Below are positions 25,591 to 33,991 of a stretch of 64,000 bases of DNA, piece by piece (within the stretch, counting starts at the first letter, position 1; every line of letters begins with the position of its first letter). Source of the stretch: an uncultured Armatimonadota bacterium (GTDB taxonomy: Bacteria; Armatimonadota; Armatimonadia; Armatimonadales; Armatimonadaceae). Where the stretch lies: contig CAIVZM010000028.1 in NCBI GenBank assembly GCA_903910385.1, positions 1 through 64,000 of the forward strand. The letters are read 5' to 3'. The notes under the pieces are model-generated. The model was given only the letters and a program-made list of their open reading frames with translations. It was not told where the DNA came from and did not search any database. Both the position numbers and the translations under genes were made by a program.

Positions 25591-26256
25591 TCATAAACCA
25601 AAACGATAACCGGCGGACACACTCAAACCGGACAGGTTGAATCCGCTGAACTCGCTTGTCACGAAATAACGTGCGCGGAGGAAACCATTGCGGGAGATAT
25701 TCAATCCCACGAAAGCGCTCGCACCAACGCCCGATCGATACCCGGATTTGACTTCGAAGTCCTGTCGCGATGTACGAAGATTGGCAACGATAAAGTTGAG
25801 ACTGGCTCCTGCATACGGAACCAGAGAGTTCTGAGGCGAGGACAGGGCGCGTGCGTAGGAGACCCCGATAGGAATCAACAAAACGCGACTTTCCGCATTG
25901 GTATTGCTGATGATGGAAAAATCAGCCGCAACCCGCCCCTTCTCGGAAACGCTCTCCACGGCGCCGATGCCGAATCCAATAGAAAAGAATTTATCGCCGA
26001 ACGCTCTTCGCGTCTTGTCCTCTGAGGGTAGATAGTATCCGATATCTGGACCGATAAGCAGACGGAAGCGGGGCGGCTCTTCGGGAACATCCGGTTCGAC
26101 AACAGAGCCATTCTCCTCCGTTGTTGGCGGCGCGGCTTCCTTTGGCGTATTCTGTGCAGGCGGCGCGCTCGGATTCTCTTGAGCGAAAGCGGGAGTGACG
26201 CCCATAATCAGGGCGATACACACAGCAGAGACGGAGGCGATTGCAGTTGGTTTCAT
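25591..26256 (-). CDS. Outer-membrane beta-barrel-like protein
   Basis: 221 residues with a signal peptide (ALIMGVTPAFAQ), a proline/glutamate linker (residues 28-60) and a domain of alternating hydrophobic strands (FRLLIGPDIGYYLP, FFSIGFGIGAVE, RVAADFSIISN, ILIPIGVSYAR, LVPYAGASLNFIVA, GVGASAFVGLNIS, FLRARYFVT, GLSVSAGYRFGL). The pattern fits an eight-stranded barrel. It ends in YRFGL rather than the usual aromatic residue. Substrate and partners are unknown. It lies downstream of a LacI gene but about 140 bases away. Confidence 0.65.
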   Translation of the reverse strand: MKPTAIASVSAVCIALIMGVTPAFAQENPSAPPAQNTPKEAAPPTTEENGSVVEPDVPEEPPRFRLLIGPDIGYYLPSEDKTRRAFGDKFFSIGFGIGAVESVSEKGRVAADFSIISNTNAESRVLLIPIGVSYARALSSPQNSLVPYAGASLNFIVANLRTSRQDFEVKSGYRSGVGASAFVGLNISRNGFLRARYFVTSEFSGFNLSGLSVSAGYRFGL

Positions 26257-26394
26257 GCAGTTACTTTCTTGGTTCCCTCTTTTCTCCTTTCGTCTTTGAC
26301 CTTCTGGAAACCTCCTTATTTCACGTTCGCGAGCGCCTTTTTCCTACCGCTTGAGATATCGGGCAAATGATCGAAATCAAAGGCGGAAACGAAA

Positions 26395-27423
26395 TCAGGA
26401 AATCCGCGCCGGAGCGGTGGAGGCGCGTTCATCCAGGCGGACAGGCAATCTCCGCTCCTGCGGGACGTTTTCGACGCCGTCGATCAATGCTACCAGCATC
26501 TCGACTGCTGCTTCGCCAATTGCGCTGAAGGGTTGTGCAATCGCTGTCAGAGGAACGGGGAAACGTTCCGCTACTTCTGTGGAATCGAAACCCACAACAG
26601 AGATATCTTCCGGGATGCGTCGCCCGTGTTCCATTACCGTCGCCATGAACTCGCCTGCGAACGCCTCGCTTAGGGTATGGAAGACAGCGGTTATTGAGAG
26701 ATCCGCGAGGACGTGTTCCGTGAATTGTTTTACATCATTGGAAGCGATTACCGTTCCTCGAATAGCTGGATCGTTCTCCTGCGCCGTCGCTATCGCCGCC
26801 ATTGCACCCTGTAACCGCTCTTTCTGGTAGGAACGATGGATATCAGGTTCGACGCGAATCACAATATGTCGGTGACCCAGCGCAAGCAAGCGTTCTATCG
26901 CCAGTCGACCGCCGGACACATTATCACAATCCGCCAGATAATAGCCCTGAAGTTTCTCGGGCGCCGAGGAGATATAAACGGCGGGAATATGAGAACGGTG
27001 CAAATCATCCTGCACGGAGGAAGTCCAGACATCGCCCACGAGCAAGACGCCATCGGCGCTGCCGCCCAGAACATCACGACGAAGCGCTTCAGGGGTATCC
27101 ATGTGCGCTGTATACAGTACCAGATTACGCCCGTAGCGTTGCGCTCCGGCGACAATCCCGTCGAAAATCCTCTGATGGTACGGATCCATCTTCAGGAAGA
27201 TGAACGGGGTTACTAGGAGGACGCCGATGCGTCCGGTACGCCCGGTACGCAGTTCCCGCATTTGACTGCGCGGAACATAGTTCATGTCCTGAACGATCTG
27301 TAAGACACGCTGACGCGTCCCTTCCGGGATGCGGTCGATCTCACGACCATTCAGGACTTTGGAGAGCGTACTGAGCGATACGCCAGCAGCCTCCGCTACT
27401 TCCCGGCTATGAATACGGCGCAT
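26395..27423 (-). CDS. LacI family transcriptional regulator
   Basis: 342 residues from the ATG at 27423 (MRRIHSREVAEAAGVSLSTLSKVLNG), which has GAGGAA nine bases upstream. The N-terminus is the LacI helix-turn-helix with hinge (RQRVLQIVQDMNYVPRSQMRELRTGRTG). The rest is a periplasmic-binding-protein-like sensor (RIGVLLVTPF.., DGVLLVGDV, YYLADCDNVSGGRLA, HRHIVIRV, DISVVGFDSTEVA). Such proteins repress sugar-use genes until an inducer binds. The ligand is not deducible. It has a clear TATAAT promoter. Confidence 0.92.
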   Translation of the reverse strand: MRRIHSREVAEAAGVSLSTLSKVLNGREIDRIPEGTRQRVLQIVQDMNYVPRSQMRELRTGRTGRIGVLLVTPFIFLKMDPYHQRIFDGIVAGAQRYGRNLVLYTAHMDTPEALRRDVLGGSADGVLLVGDVWTSSVQDDLHRSHIPAVYISSAPEKLQGYYLADCDNVSGGRLAIERLLALGHRHIVIRVEPDIHRSYQKERLQGAMAAIATAQENDPAIRGTVIASNDVKQFTEHVLADLSITAVFHTLSEAFAGEFMATVMEHGRRIPEDISVVGFDSTEVAERFPVPLTAIAQPFSAIGEAAVEMLVALIDGVENVPQERRLPVRLDERASTAPARIS

Positions 27424-27494
27424 GAAAAGCTGTTCCTCTGAGACGCTTATCCCCATTAAATAGAAGGCGAACAGCGGAAAATCGCTTGCCGCCG

Positions 27495-27524
27495 ATTATA
27501 GACGTTACAGAATCGCTTTAACAA
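27495..27524 (-). promoter_or_regulatory. Promoter of the LacI gene at 26395
   Basis: TATAAT (27495-27500) and TTGTTA (27519-27524), 18-base spacing, on the minus strand. The leader is about 65 bases. Confidence 0.5.
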
Positions 27525-27533
27525 GGGACGCTT

Positions 27534-28637
27534 TCATCTGTCTTTAGCCTGCTGACTCGCTTCCAGGGCATAGACTTCCTGCGCGCTGTCTGGAACCCGT
27601 CCCTGCGCCCGATACAGGCGATAGGCGGCGACGAACTGATTTTGCGCTTCCGCGTTTTTCCCCTGCCATGCCAGAACTTTGCCCAGCATATAGGTCGTCA
27701 GCGGATTTTGCGGGCATTCCTTGAGGCTACGCGTAAAGGCGTCCACAGAAATGGTTAGACTGCGAGGATCAAGCGGCGACCAGATAAGATGACCGCCCGC
27801 TCGTTCGCCACGGTAGTAGAAAAACTGTGACCGGATAAAGCTGGTATCCAGCGGTCGCATCGACTCCGGTTTGACCTCTTGCGTCGTGCCGGTGAGACGG
27901 TAGGCGGTAATCCGGTGCGAATCGTCATACTGCGGCTCTACGAAACGGTAACCGTTCGCTCCATCCGACAGATACAACCCCTGATGCGGTAAATCCGGTA
28001 CGAACTTCGTTTTTCGGTCAGAGGAGATATCCAGCACACGATCGGCGCCGTCCGCCAACCGCACAATTGCGACAACATGGCTCAGGTTGGAAATCGCCCC
28101 TCGCTCGCTTTTCCAGACCATGGCGACGCCAGCGGGCACTCCTGCCTTTTGCAACATGCCCGCCGCCAGAACGGACTGGAGAAGACACTGACGCTCGCGT
28201 AATTCCGTGGCGGAGGTAAACTCAAAGCCCCGGTCTAAACTGAACAGCGGCAACGCCTTCTTGACCACGCGGAAAATCGTTGCGGAAAGTTCCGTTTGCG
28301 CCGCCGCTCGCTTCGTTACATCCGAAATAGCGCTGATCCTCGCCTTTTCTGAGGTCAGATAAGCGGAAACGCCTTTTTCGCTCAATCCTGTAGCGCGGGC
28401 GTCTTCTGCAACTTTACGCGATCCGGTATCGAAAGCTTTATAAAACGGGGGAATATCGCCTGCCGGAACGTTTGTCCATGCATAGGAGTCCCGTACAAAA
28501 CGATCAAACGCGGAAGAACCATAAGCGAACTGTTCGGCGGTAGTCAGCGTTCGTTCCTGAGCGTTCGCCGGATGCGTGAGGCACAATATCAGAGCCAGAG
28601 CAACGATTGGTTTTATCAGTCGGTCTATCAGTATCAT
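27534..28637 (-). CDS. Exported transglutaminase-like protein
   Basis: 367 residues with a signal peptide (ALALILCLTHPANAQ). The centre carries a likely papain/transglutaminase triad: Cys151 (ERQCLLQSVLAAGML), His187 (NLSHVVAIVRL) and Asp203 (RVLDISSDRK), in the order and spacing of bacterial transglutaminase-like domains. The C-terminal third is helical with a TPR-like repeat (TTYMLGKVLAWQGKNAEAQNQFVAAYRLY). These enzymes cut or cross-link peptides; the target is unknown. GGTGA precedes the ATG. Confidence 0.6.
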   Translation of the reverse strand: MILIDRLIKPIVALALILCLTHPANAQERTLTTAEQFAYGSSAFDRFVRDSYAWTNVPAGDIPPFYKAFDTGSRKVAEDARATGLSEKGVSAYLTSEKARISAISDVTKRAAAQTELSATIFRVVKKALPLFSLDRGFEFTSATELRERQCLLQSVLAAGMLQKAGVPAGVAMVWKSERGAISNLSHVVAIVRLADGADRVLDISSDRKTKFVPDLPHQGLYLSDGANGYRFVEPQYDDSHRITAYRLTGTTQEVKPESMRPLDTSFIRSQFFYYRGERAGGHLIWSPLDPRSLTISVDAFTRSLKECPQNPLTTYMLGKVLAWQGKNAEAQNQFVAAYRLYRAQGRVPDSAQEVYALEASQQAKDR

Positions 28638-29029
28638 TTATTATCACCAAAATATCAGACGGGAGCGTTTCCTCGCCCGTTCCGTATTTCCTGTTACATA
28701 CCATTTCTTCTGTAATGAAGGGGAAGCGCTTTGCCCGGGACGGAATATCGATGTTCCAAATCCCGATCCATATCTGCAACAGAGAGAAGCCAGGTTTCAG
28801 GAGTGTTTTGTAAAGGAAAATTCTCACATCAGGTATAACGATGATAACAGGCGATTTAACAGCCTGATCTGCAGTTAGATAACCTGCAGTTAGATAACCT
28901 GCAGTTAGATAACCTGCAGTTAGATAACCTGCAGTTAGATAACCTGCAGTTAGATAGTAGTCCAGAAATCGATCGAAGGAGTTAATTGATAGGTTAGGGA
29001 ACGTTAATGAGCTTCAAAGGAGATTTAAG
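28638..29029. other. Intergenic region upstream of the Crp-family gene
   Basis: The left part (28638-28868) shows nothing clear. The right part holds a six-copy 15-bp repeat (28869-28955). The crp-like gene has a strong AGGAG ribosome site; its promoter is not obvious and may lie within or just after the repeats. Confidence 0.5.
28869..28955 (+). repeat. 15-bp tandem repeat, six copies
   Basis: Unit ctgcagttagataac, starting at 28869, 28884, 28899, 28914, 28929 and 28944; the last is three bases short. The copies are identical. Each unit includes the CTGCAG palindrome. It ends 74 bases before the crp-like ATG and is not translated in any long frame. Confidence 0.95.
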
Positions 29030-29722
29030 ATGGATGACATTATCACGCACTTGCGCCGCTTTGAATTATTTGCCGGACTGGATGACGATTCGTTACGAGT
29101 AATCTCCGCTTCCTGTCGTCGCCGAAAATTTCCGCCGCGAACGACTCTTTTTCTACAGGATGACCCCGGTCAGACAATGTACATCGTGATTTCCGGGACT
29201 GTCAGCATCCAGACGGCGACCCCAGAGGGCGAGATTGTTCATATTGCCCAGCGTTCCGCAGGACAGGTCTTCGGCGAGTTCGCGATTCTGGATGGGAAGC
29301 CACGGTCGGCGGATGCGATTACCGGCACTCAGGCCAGCGAAATGATCATGATTGACCGTGAACCCTTCCTCAGGGTTATGAGTGAATCTCCGGTCATCGC
29401 CCTCAATATCATCGCTATTCTGCTAGATCGTCTTCGTGTTTATACTGCTCACACAACAGTTACCCAGAAGCAGGATGTCATGGGGCGTCTTTCGCTATTC
29501 CTGCTGGATCTAGCGCGCACTCTGGGCAAAAAAGGCGCTGGCGGCGAGTACACGATCAATCTCGGTATGACTCAGCAGGAAGTGGCGCAACGTATCAATG
29601 CATCCCGTGAGACAGTGACCCGCGCCCTGAGCAGGTTGGAGAAAATGAACGCTATTGAGAGGAAGGGTGGTGTCGTCATTCTTCATGATACGGACAAATT
29701 ACGGCGATTGGTCACCTCCTGA
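29030..29722 (+). CDS. Crp/Fnr family transcriptional regulator
   Basis: 230 residues. The N-terminal cyclic-nucleotide-binding fold covers about 10-125 (LFLQDDPGQTMYIVISGTVSIQ.., GQVFGEFAILDGKPRSADAIT, close to the phosphate-binding cassette). The dimer helix is at 125-150, and the C-terminal winged helix has TQQEVAQRINASRETVTRALSRLE. The recognition helix RETVTR matches E. coli Crp RETVGR, so TGTGA half-sites are expected, and two are present just downstream. No cysteine cluster is seen, so it is Crp-like rather than Fnr-like. AGGAG lies seven bases before the ATG. Confidence 0.93.
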   Translation: MDDIITHLRRFELFAGLDDDSLRVISASCRRRKFPPRTTLFLQDDPGQTMYIVISGTVSIQTATPEGEIVHIAQRSAGQVFGEFAILDGKPRSADAITGTQASEMIMIDREPFLRVMSESPVIALNIIAILLDRLRVYTAHTTVTQKQDVMGRLSLFLLDLARTLGKKGAGGEYTINLGMTQQEVAQRINASRETVTRALSRLEKMNAIERKGGVVILHDTDKLRRLVTS

Positions 29723-29740
29723 ACCGTGAGTCTGGATTGT

Positions 29741-29778
29741 TGTGATGTATATCACTTTCCTCGGTGATCTATATCACA
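29741..29778 (+). promoter_or_regulatory. Two Crp-like operator sites
   Basis: TGTGATGTATATCACT (29741-29756) and GGTGATCTATATCACA (29763-29778) are near-perfect TGTGA-N6-TCACA palindromes. Their centres, 29748.5 and 29770.5, are 22 bp apart, two helical turns. If the -10 is TACAAT at 29800-29805, the start near 29812 puts them at -63.5 and -41.5, the class II spacing. Confidence 0.7.
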
Positions 29779-29787
29779 TACATGATA

Positions 29788-29826
29788 ATAGAATCGTCTT
29801 ACAATATTGTTGTAAGACGATTCTAT
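29788..29826 (+). promoter_or_regulatory. 17-bp perfect inverted repeat overlapping the -10 box
   Basis: Arms atagaatcgtcttacaa (29788-29804) and ttgtaagacgattctat (29810-29826), loop TATTG. It contains TACAAT (29800-29805). With only three Ts after it, it is a weak terminator for the crp-like gene. A repressor site across the promoter is the alternative. Confidence 0.5.
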
Positions 29827-30003
29827 TTGGTATGTGGAAGAAGGATTATCACGGAGGGAAACTCCATACAATAGTTTTTCGGAGATAAGCACTTTGTAAG
29901 TAACGGGCAATGTTTGCAGACACCCTTCGCCACTACAGCGCCTGAGAAAAAGATCATTCCGTTACTTAAGTATCCCCTGACATATTGCAGGGGATTTTAT
30001 TTT
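29812..30003 (+). ncRNA. Candidate Crp-controlled small RNA
   Basis: Between the operator-bearing promoter and a strong terminator lies about 190 bases with no gene. The 3' part folds: taagtaacgg near 29897 pairs with ccgttactta near 29961, enclosing about 50 bases, and the terminator hairpin follows. A possible 18-codon frame starts with ATG near 29831 but has no ribosome site. The 5' end is inferred from the -10 box. The alternative is a long 3' UTR of the crp-like gene. Confidence 0.45.
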
Positions 30004-30005
30004 TT
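29972..30005 (+). terminator. Strong intrinsic terminator
   Basis: Stem atcccctg (29972-29979) with caggggat (29988-29995), then TTTATTTTTT. Only the plus strand has the T-run, although the next gene on the right is on the minus strand, so it ends a plus-strand transcript. Confidence 0.88.
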
Positions 30006-30030
30006 GTTCGTTGGATAGCGCGGACTGTCA

Positions 30031-31047
30031 TCATAGCGGCGCCGTTGTCCATCCACCCTCGAAGCGGTAGGGGATCGGAAGCGGAGCATTTGAAATATGT
30101 GGCTCCTCGATTTTGCGTATCAGCATTCTGACCGCCGACCAGCCCATTTCCAGCTCCGGCAAAACCATCGTATCAATAGCGCGGATTCCAAGCGCTTCAT
30201 ACGGGGAAACGCAGAATCCGATGATCGATAACGCACGGGGCGTCGAAACGCCCGCAGCAGTCGCCAGATGGATAGTCGCCTGTACCGCCTGAGTGTTATA
30301 GCAAACGATAGCGGTAGGGGCTTGCGACCCTTTCAGTATTTCTATGTTGGCATTCGTTAATGATTCCTGTCCCACATTCCCATGACGAAAAACGATCAAG
30401 TGTTGCACTGACTTTCTTGCCCTTTGCATTGCGGCATCATAGCCTCGGCGACGTGCGGAATCGCTATAGTGCCCTACTCCCTCCATCGTAGCATAAGCGA
30501 TACGTTCATGTCCCAGTTGCAGTAAGCGCTCTGTCGCTTCCTGACCGCCGCGTTCATCGTCGGGATAGACGCAATCGGCGCTCTGCATGGAATTGATCCA
30601 GACGGCGGGAAGTTCGTGGCTCTGGATCAATTCGATCATCGCTTTTGGGATATCTGCATTATAATTGATGAGCAGTCCGTCCGCCGACCATTCACGCAGG
30701 ATTTTGGGCATAAATCCCTGATCGGTTAACCGGGCATCCGGCACAGCGGCTACGGTTAGATGGAGATCATATTCCGCGGTTGCAGCAAGCAGGCCTGCCA
30801 GAAGTTCTGCTGGCAACAGACTGCGGGCCTGGTCTGTCCCACTTTGTAGCAGAGCAAGCGTTCCGGTGCGCCCCTGTCGCATCGCTCGCGCGGACATGTT
30901 GGGGCGATAGCCCAACTCGCGGGCGACCTGTAGCACCCGTTCACGCGTAGCAAGCAGGTGGGACTCGCCTTTGTTACTGAGGATACGACTGACTGTAGGA
31001 ACGGAAAGCCCGCTACGTTCCGCGATTTGTTTTATAGTGGTTCGCAA
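30031..31047 (-). CDS. LacI family transcriptional regulator
   Basis: About 338 residues. I start at the TTG at 31047, giving (M)RTTIKQIAERSGLSVPTVSRILSNKG, the usual LacI N-terminus; GGAAGG lies 8 bases upstream. A second TTG nine codons earlier would add an atypical leader. The helix-turn-helix is followed by the hinge (ARELGYRPNMSARAMRQGRTG) and a sensor domain (DGLLINYNADIP, YPDDERGGQEATERLLQLGHERIAYA, ALSIIGFCVSPYEALGI). The Ser/Cys at FCVS replaces the common FDD-type motif. Ligand unknown. Confidence 0.9.
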   Translation of the reverse strand: MRTTIKQIAERSGLSVPTVSRILSNKGESHLLATRERVLQVARELGYRPNMSARAMRQGRTGTLALLQSGTDQARSLLPAELLAGLLAATAEYDLHLTVAAVPDARLTDQGFMPKILREWSADGLLINYNADIPKAMIELIQSHELPAVWINSMQSADCVYPDDERGGQEATERLLQLGHERIAYATMEGVGHYSDSARRRGYDAAMQRARKSVQHLIVFRHGNVGQESLTNANIEILKGSQAPTAIVCYNTQAVQATIHLATAAGVSTPRALSIIGFCVSPYEALGIRAIDTMVLPELEMGWSAVRMLIRKIEEPHISNAPLPIPYRFEGGWTTAPL

Positions 31048-31247
31048 ATTTTCGCCCTTCCACTCAACAGACAAAGGGTTTTAGCTTCGATGGAAACAAT
31101 ACCCGACTATCAATTAAACCCCAGGTCAGCAAGAGGGAATCCATTTTTGAAGCGAGATAATTCGGGAAAAGGGATGCGGGGATGACACATCGCCGGGTGC
31201 GACTTCGCCGAAGCGGCATACCATAGGGAATGCCGCTCCAACGCCAA

Positions 31248-33593
31248 CTACGCTACCATCGTTTCCGGTTTTTCTTCTGCCGGCAGATTCGTTTCCAGAT
31301 AGCCGCATGCCCGGTTTGAGCACTTGACGCCGGTCACTTCTCCCTTTTCAAACTTTTCGATCAAGGGCGCCTGACAGACAGGACACTCGCGACCAACGGG
31401 CTTGGAGGGCAATGTGAAGCGGCATTTGGGGTAGTTCGTGCACCCGAAGAAGAAGCCTTTGGGCGAACGCTTTTGCGCCATTTCTCCCTCGCCGCAGGAG
31501 GGGCACTTCACTCCAGTCGTTTGCACCGTTTTATGGATATACTTGCATTCCGGATAGCCGGGACATCCCAGAAAGGTCCCGAAGCGACCTTTCTTCTCTA
31601 CCAGATGGCGCCCACAGTTCGGACAGGTAATCTCCGAAACCACAGGTTCCGGTTTCGCCTCGCCTTCTGCGCCTTCCGCAACCGCATCCTTGAGGATAAA
31701 TTTGCATTCCGGGTAGTTCGAGCAGGACAGGAATTTGCCGAAACGTCCGAAGCGCTCCACCAGGGGCGAGCCACAGTTGGGGCAGGTCTTGTCCGTTTCC
31801 CGGACTACTTTTTCCGTTGAGGCGTTCGCCTTTTTCAGGGTTTCGGCGAAAGGTCCGTAAAAGTCCTTCATCAGACTGACCCAATCCTGTTCGCCATCCG
31901 CGACTTTGTCCAACTGGTCTTCCATCCCCGCAGTGAATTTGACATCCATAATTTCGGGGAAGTGCTTGATCAGTAGATCCGTCACGGCGAAACCCAGATC
32001 CGTAGGGCGGAATTTTTTCTCCGTCAATTCCACATAGGCGCGATCCTGTATGACGGAAATAATGGATGCGTAAGTCGAAGGACGTCCGATTCCCTGCTCC
32101 TCCAACCCTTTGACCAAAGTCGCTTCGGTGAAGCGGGGGGGCGGTTCCGTGAAATGCTGTTTGGGCAACAGATTCAGCAGGTCCAGCGCTTGTTTTTCGG
32201 TGAGCGGTGGCAAGGGCGGCTTTTCATCATCGTCTACCTGGGCAGGGTTATCCTTGCCTTCTGTATACACTTTCAAAAATCCGTCGAATTTGATGGTAGA
32301 CCCTGTCGCCCGGAAGATATACTCCCTCGCCTGAATATCCGCCTGCACGACATCCATAATTGCCGGGGTCATCTGCGAGGCGACAAATCGTAACCAGATA
32401 AGCCGGTAGAGCCTATACTGGTCAGCGTTCAATCGACCTTTGATAGAATCTGGCGTCCGAAACACGGAGGTCGGTCGGACAGCCTCATGCGCGTCCTGCG
32501 CCGCACCCTTCGATTTATAAACGTTATATTTTTCCGGGGCGTAATTGGGGCCGTATTCCCGTTCGATAAACTGTTTGGCATCCGCCTGCGCTTCCACCGC
32601 GACACGGGTGGAGTCCGTACGCATATAGGTAATCAGACCTGTCTGACCGCCGTCCGCTCCCAGATCAATGCCTTCATACAACTGTTGCGCCACTGTCATC
32701 GTCCGCTTGGAAGAGAACCCTATTTTTCGCGCCGCTTCCTGCTGAAGCGTTGAAGTGATGAAAGGAGCATAGGGGCGGCGCTGACGCTCCGACTTCTTGA
32801 CCGTCTTGACCGTAAATTCCGCTCCAGAAGAACCGGGTTGAAAAGCTGGTAGGACGCCGTTCTTTTCCTCAGGAAACAGATAGCCCAAATCGTCGTAAAC
32901 GCGGCGGGCGTCATCGGCGTTTTTGAGTTCGATCTTTTTGCCCTGATACTGGATTAGCGACGCCTCGAACTTGCTGCGCGGCTGACCGACGGGGGACAGG
33001 TGCGCCGTGACGCTCCAGTATTCCACGGGAGTAAACGCCAGAATTTCTCGCTCGCGGTCGCAAATCAGGCGGACTGCTACCGATTGGACGCGCCCTGCCG
33101 ACAATTTTAACCGCTGGCTAATCTTTTCACGCAAAACGGGGGAAAGCTTATATCCCACCAGGCGATCAAGAACTCGACGCGCCTGCTGCGCGTTAACGCG
33201 TTCCATATTAATAGCGCGCGGATTCTTTAAGGCATCCTGTACCGCCGAACGGGTAATCTCATTGAACTGGATTCGTTTGATTTGCGATGGCTTGAGTTTG
33301 AGAGCCTCCGCCACGTGCCAGGCGATCGCCTCCCCTTCGCGGTCGGGGTCAGACGCCAGATAAACTGTTTCGGCGCCTTTCGCGGCAGTCCGGAGTTTAT
33401 CTAAAACATCTTTGCGATCCTTGAGGGGTTCGTATGTCGGCTTGAAATCGTTTTCAATATCTACGCCCATCCCCTTTTCCGGCAAATCTCGGACATGTCC
33501 CATCGACGCTTCGACCGCATAATCCTTACCAAGGAATCCTTTGATGGTCTTGGTCTTCGCCGGGGATTCGACTATAATCAACGATTTCGCCAT
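31248..33593 (-). CDS. topA: DNA topoisomerase I
   Basis: 781 residues from the ATG at 33593 (MAKSLIIVESPAKTKTIKGFLG), with AAGGCGG seven to eight bases upstream. The Toprim domain has the EsPAK and DREGEAIAWHV motifs. The strand-cutting tyrosine lies in GLITYMRTDSTRV. The C-terminus has four zinc ribbons (CPNCGSPLVERFG.., CPNCGRHLVEKKG.., CPSCGEGEMAQKR.., CPVCQAPLIEKFE..). It relaxes negative supercoils. The frame is open another 122 codons upstream, but that stretch contains the promoter and has no homology, so it is excluded. Confidence 0.97.
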   Translation of the reverse strand: MAKSLIIVESPAKTKTIKGFLGKDYAVEASMGHVRDLPEKGMGVDIENDFKPTYEPLKDRKDVLDKLRTAAKGAETVYLASDPDREGEAIAWHVAEALKLKPSQIKRIQFNEITRSAVQDALKNPRAINMERVNAQQARRVLDRLVGYKLSPVLREKISQRLKLSAGRVQSVAVRLICDREREILAFTPVEYWSVTAHLSPVGQPRSKFEASLIQYQGKKIELKNADDARRVYDDLGYLFPEEKNGVLPAFQPGSSGAEFTVKTVKKSERQRRPYAPFITSTLQQEAARKIGFSSKRTMTVAQQLYEGIDLGADGGQTGLITYMRTDSTRVAVEAQADAKQFIEREYGPNYAPEKYNVYKSKGAAQDAHEAVRPTSVFRTPDSIKGRLNADQYRLYRLIWLRFVASQMTPAIMDVVQADIQAREYIFRATGSTIKFDGFLKVYTEGKDNPAQVDDDEKPPLPPLTEKQALDLLNLLPKQHFTEPPPRFTEATLVKGLEEQGIGRPSTYASIISVIQDRAYVELTEKKFRPTDLGFAVTDLLIKHFPEIMDVKFTAGMEDQLDKVADGEQDWVSLMKDFYGPFAETLKKANASTEKVVRETDKTCPNCGSPLVERFGRFGKFLSCSNYPECKFILKDAVAEGAEGEAKPEPVVSEITCPNCGRHLVEKKGRFGTFLGCPGYPECKYIHKTVQTTGVKCPSCGEGEMAQKRSPKGFFFGCTNYPKCRFTLPSKPVGRECPVCQAPLIEKFEKGEVTGVKCSNRACGYLETNLPAEEKPETMVA

Positions 33594-33767
33594 AATTACC
33601 GCCTTACTACGCCGCTTTCGATAGATCTCCTGAACATTGAGTCTTTTGCAGAAACAGGAAAAAGGAGCTATTGCCTGAATCTTACTCTTGCCTAAGTCCG
33701 ACACCCGGTGAGAAAAGAAGTTCCCAACCGCAAATGCCGACAAAACGCCCGTCCTATAAAGCGCGGC

Positions 33768-33796
33768 ATTGTACCGCACGACCTTCTCGGACGCAA
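33768..33796 (-). promoter_or_regulatory. Promoter of topA
   Basis: Minus strand TTGCGT (33791-33796), a 17-base spacer, TACAAT (33768-33773). The leader would be about 170 bases. Confidence 0.6.
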
Positions 33797-33907
33797 TCCG
33801 GAGCGCAAATGCCTGAGCTTCGGGACGCATTTTTCGTCGGCGTTCGGAATAATATTGACCAAAGATGTTGACCAGCGCCTTACAATAGACCTCTTGCATA
33901 CGTCCGC

Positions 33908-33946
33908 ATCTTGCCCCATCATGCGCCAGCGCATGATGGGCAAGAT
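33908..33946. promoter_or_regulatory. Large palindrome upstream of the DarT-like gene
   Basis: An 18-bp right arm (33929-33946) pairs with the left arm (33908-33926) apart from one bulged C; the loop is CA. Core gcgcatgatgggcaa. There is no T-run on either strand, so it is more likely an operator or cruciform than a terminator. Confidence 0.5.
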
Positions 33947-33991
33947 ACACGGTTTGCATAATGACTTATGAAATTGGTCTAATATAAAGGA

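Larger units (their letters stand above)
33594..33991. other. Divergent intergenic region, 398 bp
   Basis: It holds the topA promoter (33768-33796), a large palindrome (33908-33946) and a TAATAT -10 box (33980-33985) just before the DarT-like ATG. No other gene is seen. Confidence 0.6.

Noticed and set aside
28869-28955. CRISPR array
   Set aside because: Repeats are 15 bp with no unique spacers and no cas genes.
29930-29960. TPP-riboswitch-like CTGAGA
   Set aside because: No GGGGTGC or ACCTGA partner elements; no thi gene follows.
31248-33959. topA extended to 903 residues
   Set aside because: The extra 122 codons contain a TTGCGT-N17-TACAAT promoter and have no topoisomerase features; the ATG at 33593 has a ribosome site and the conserved start.
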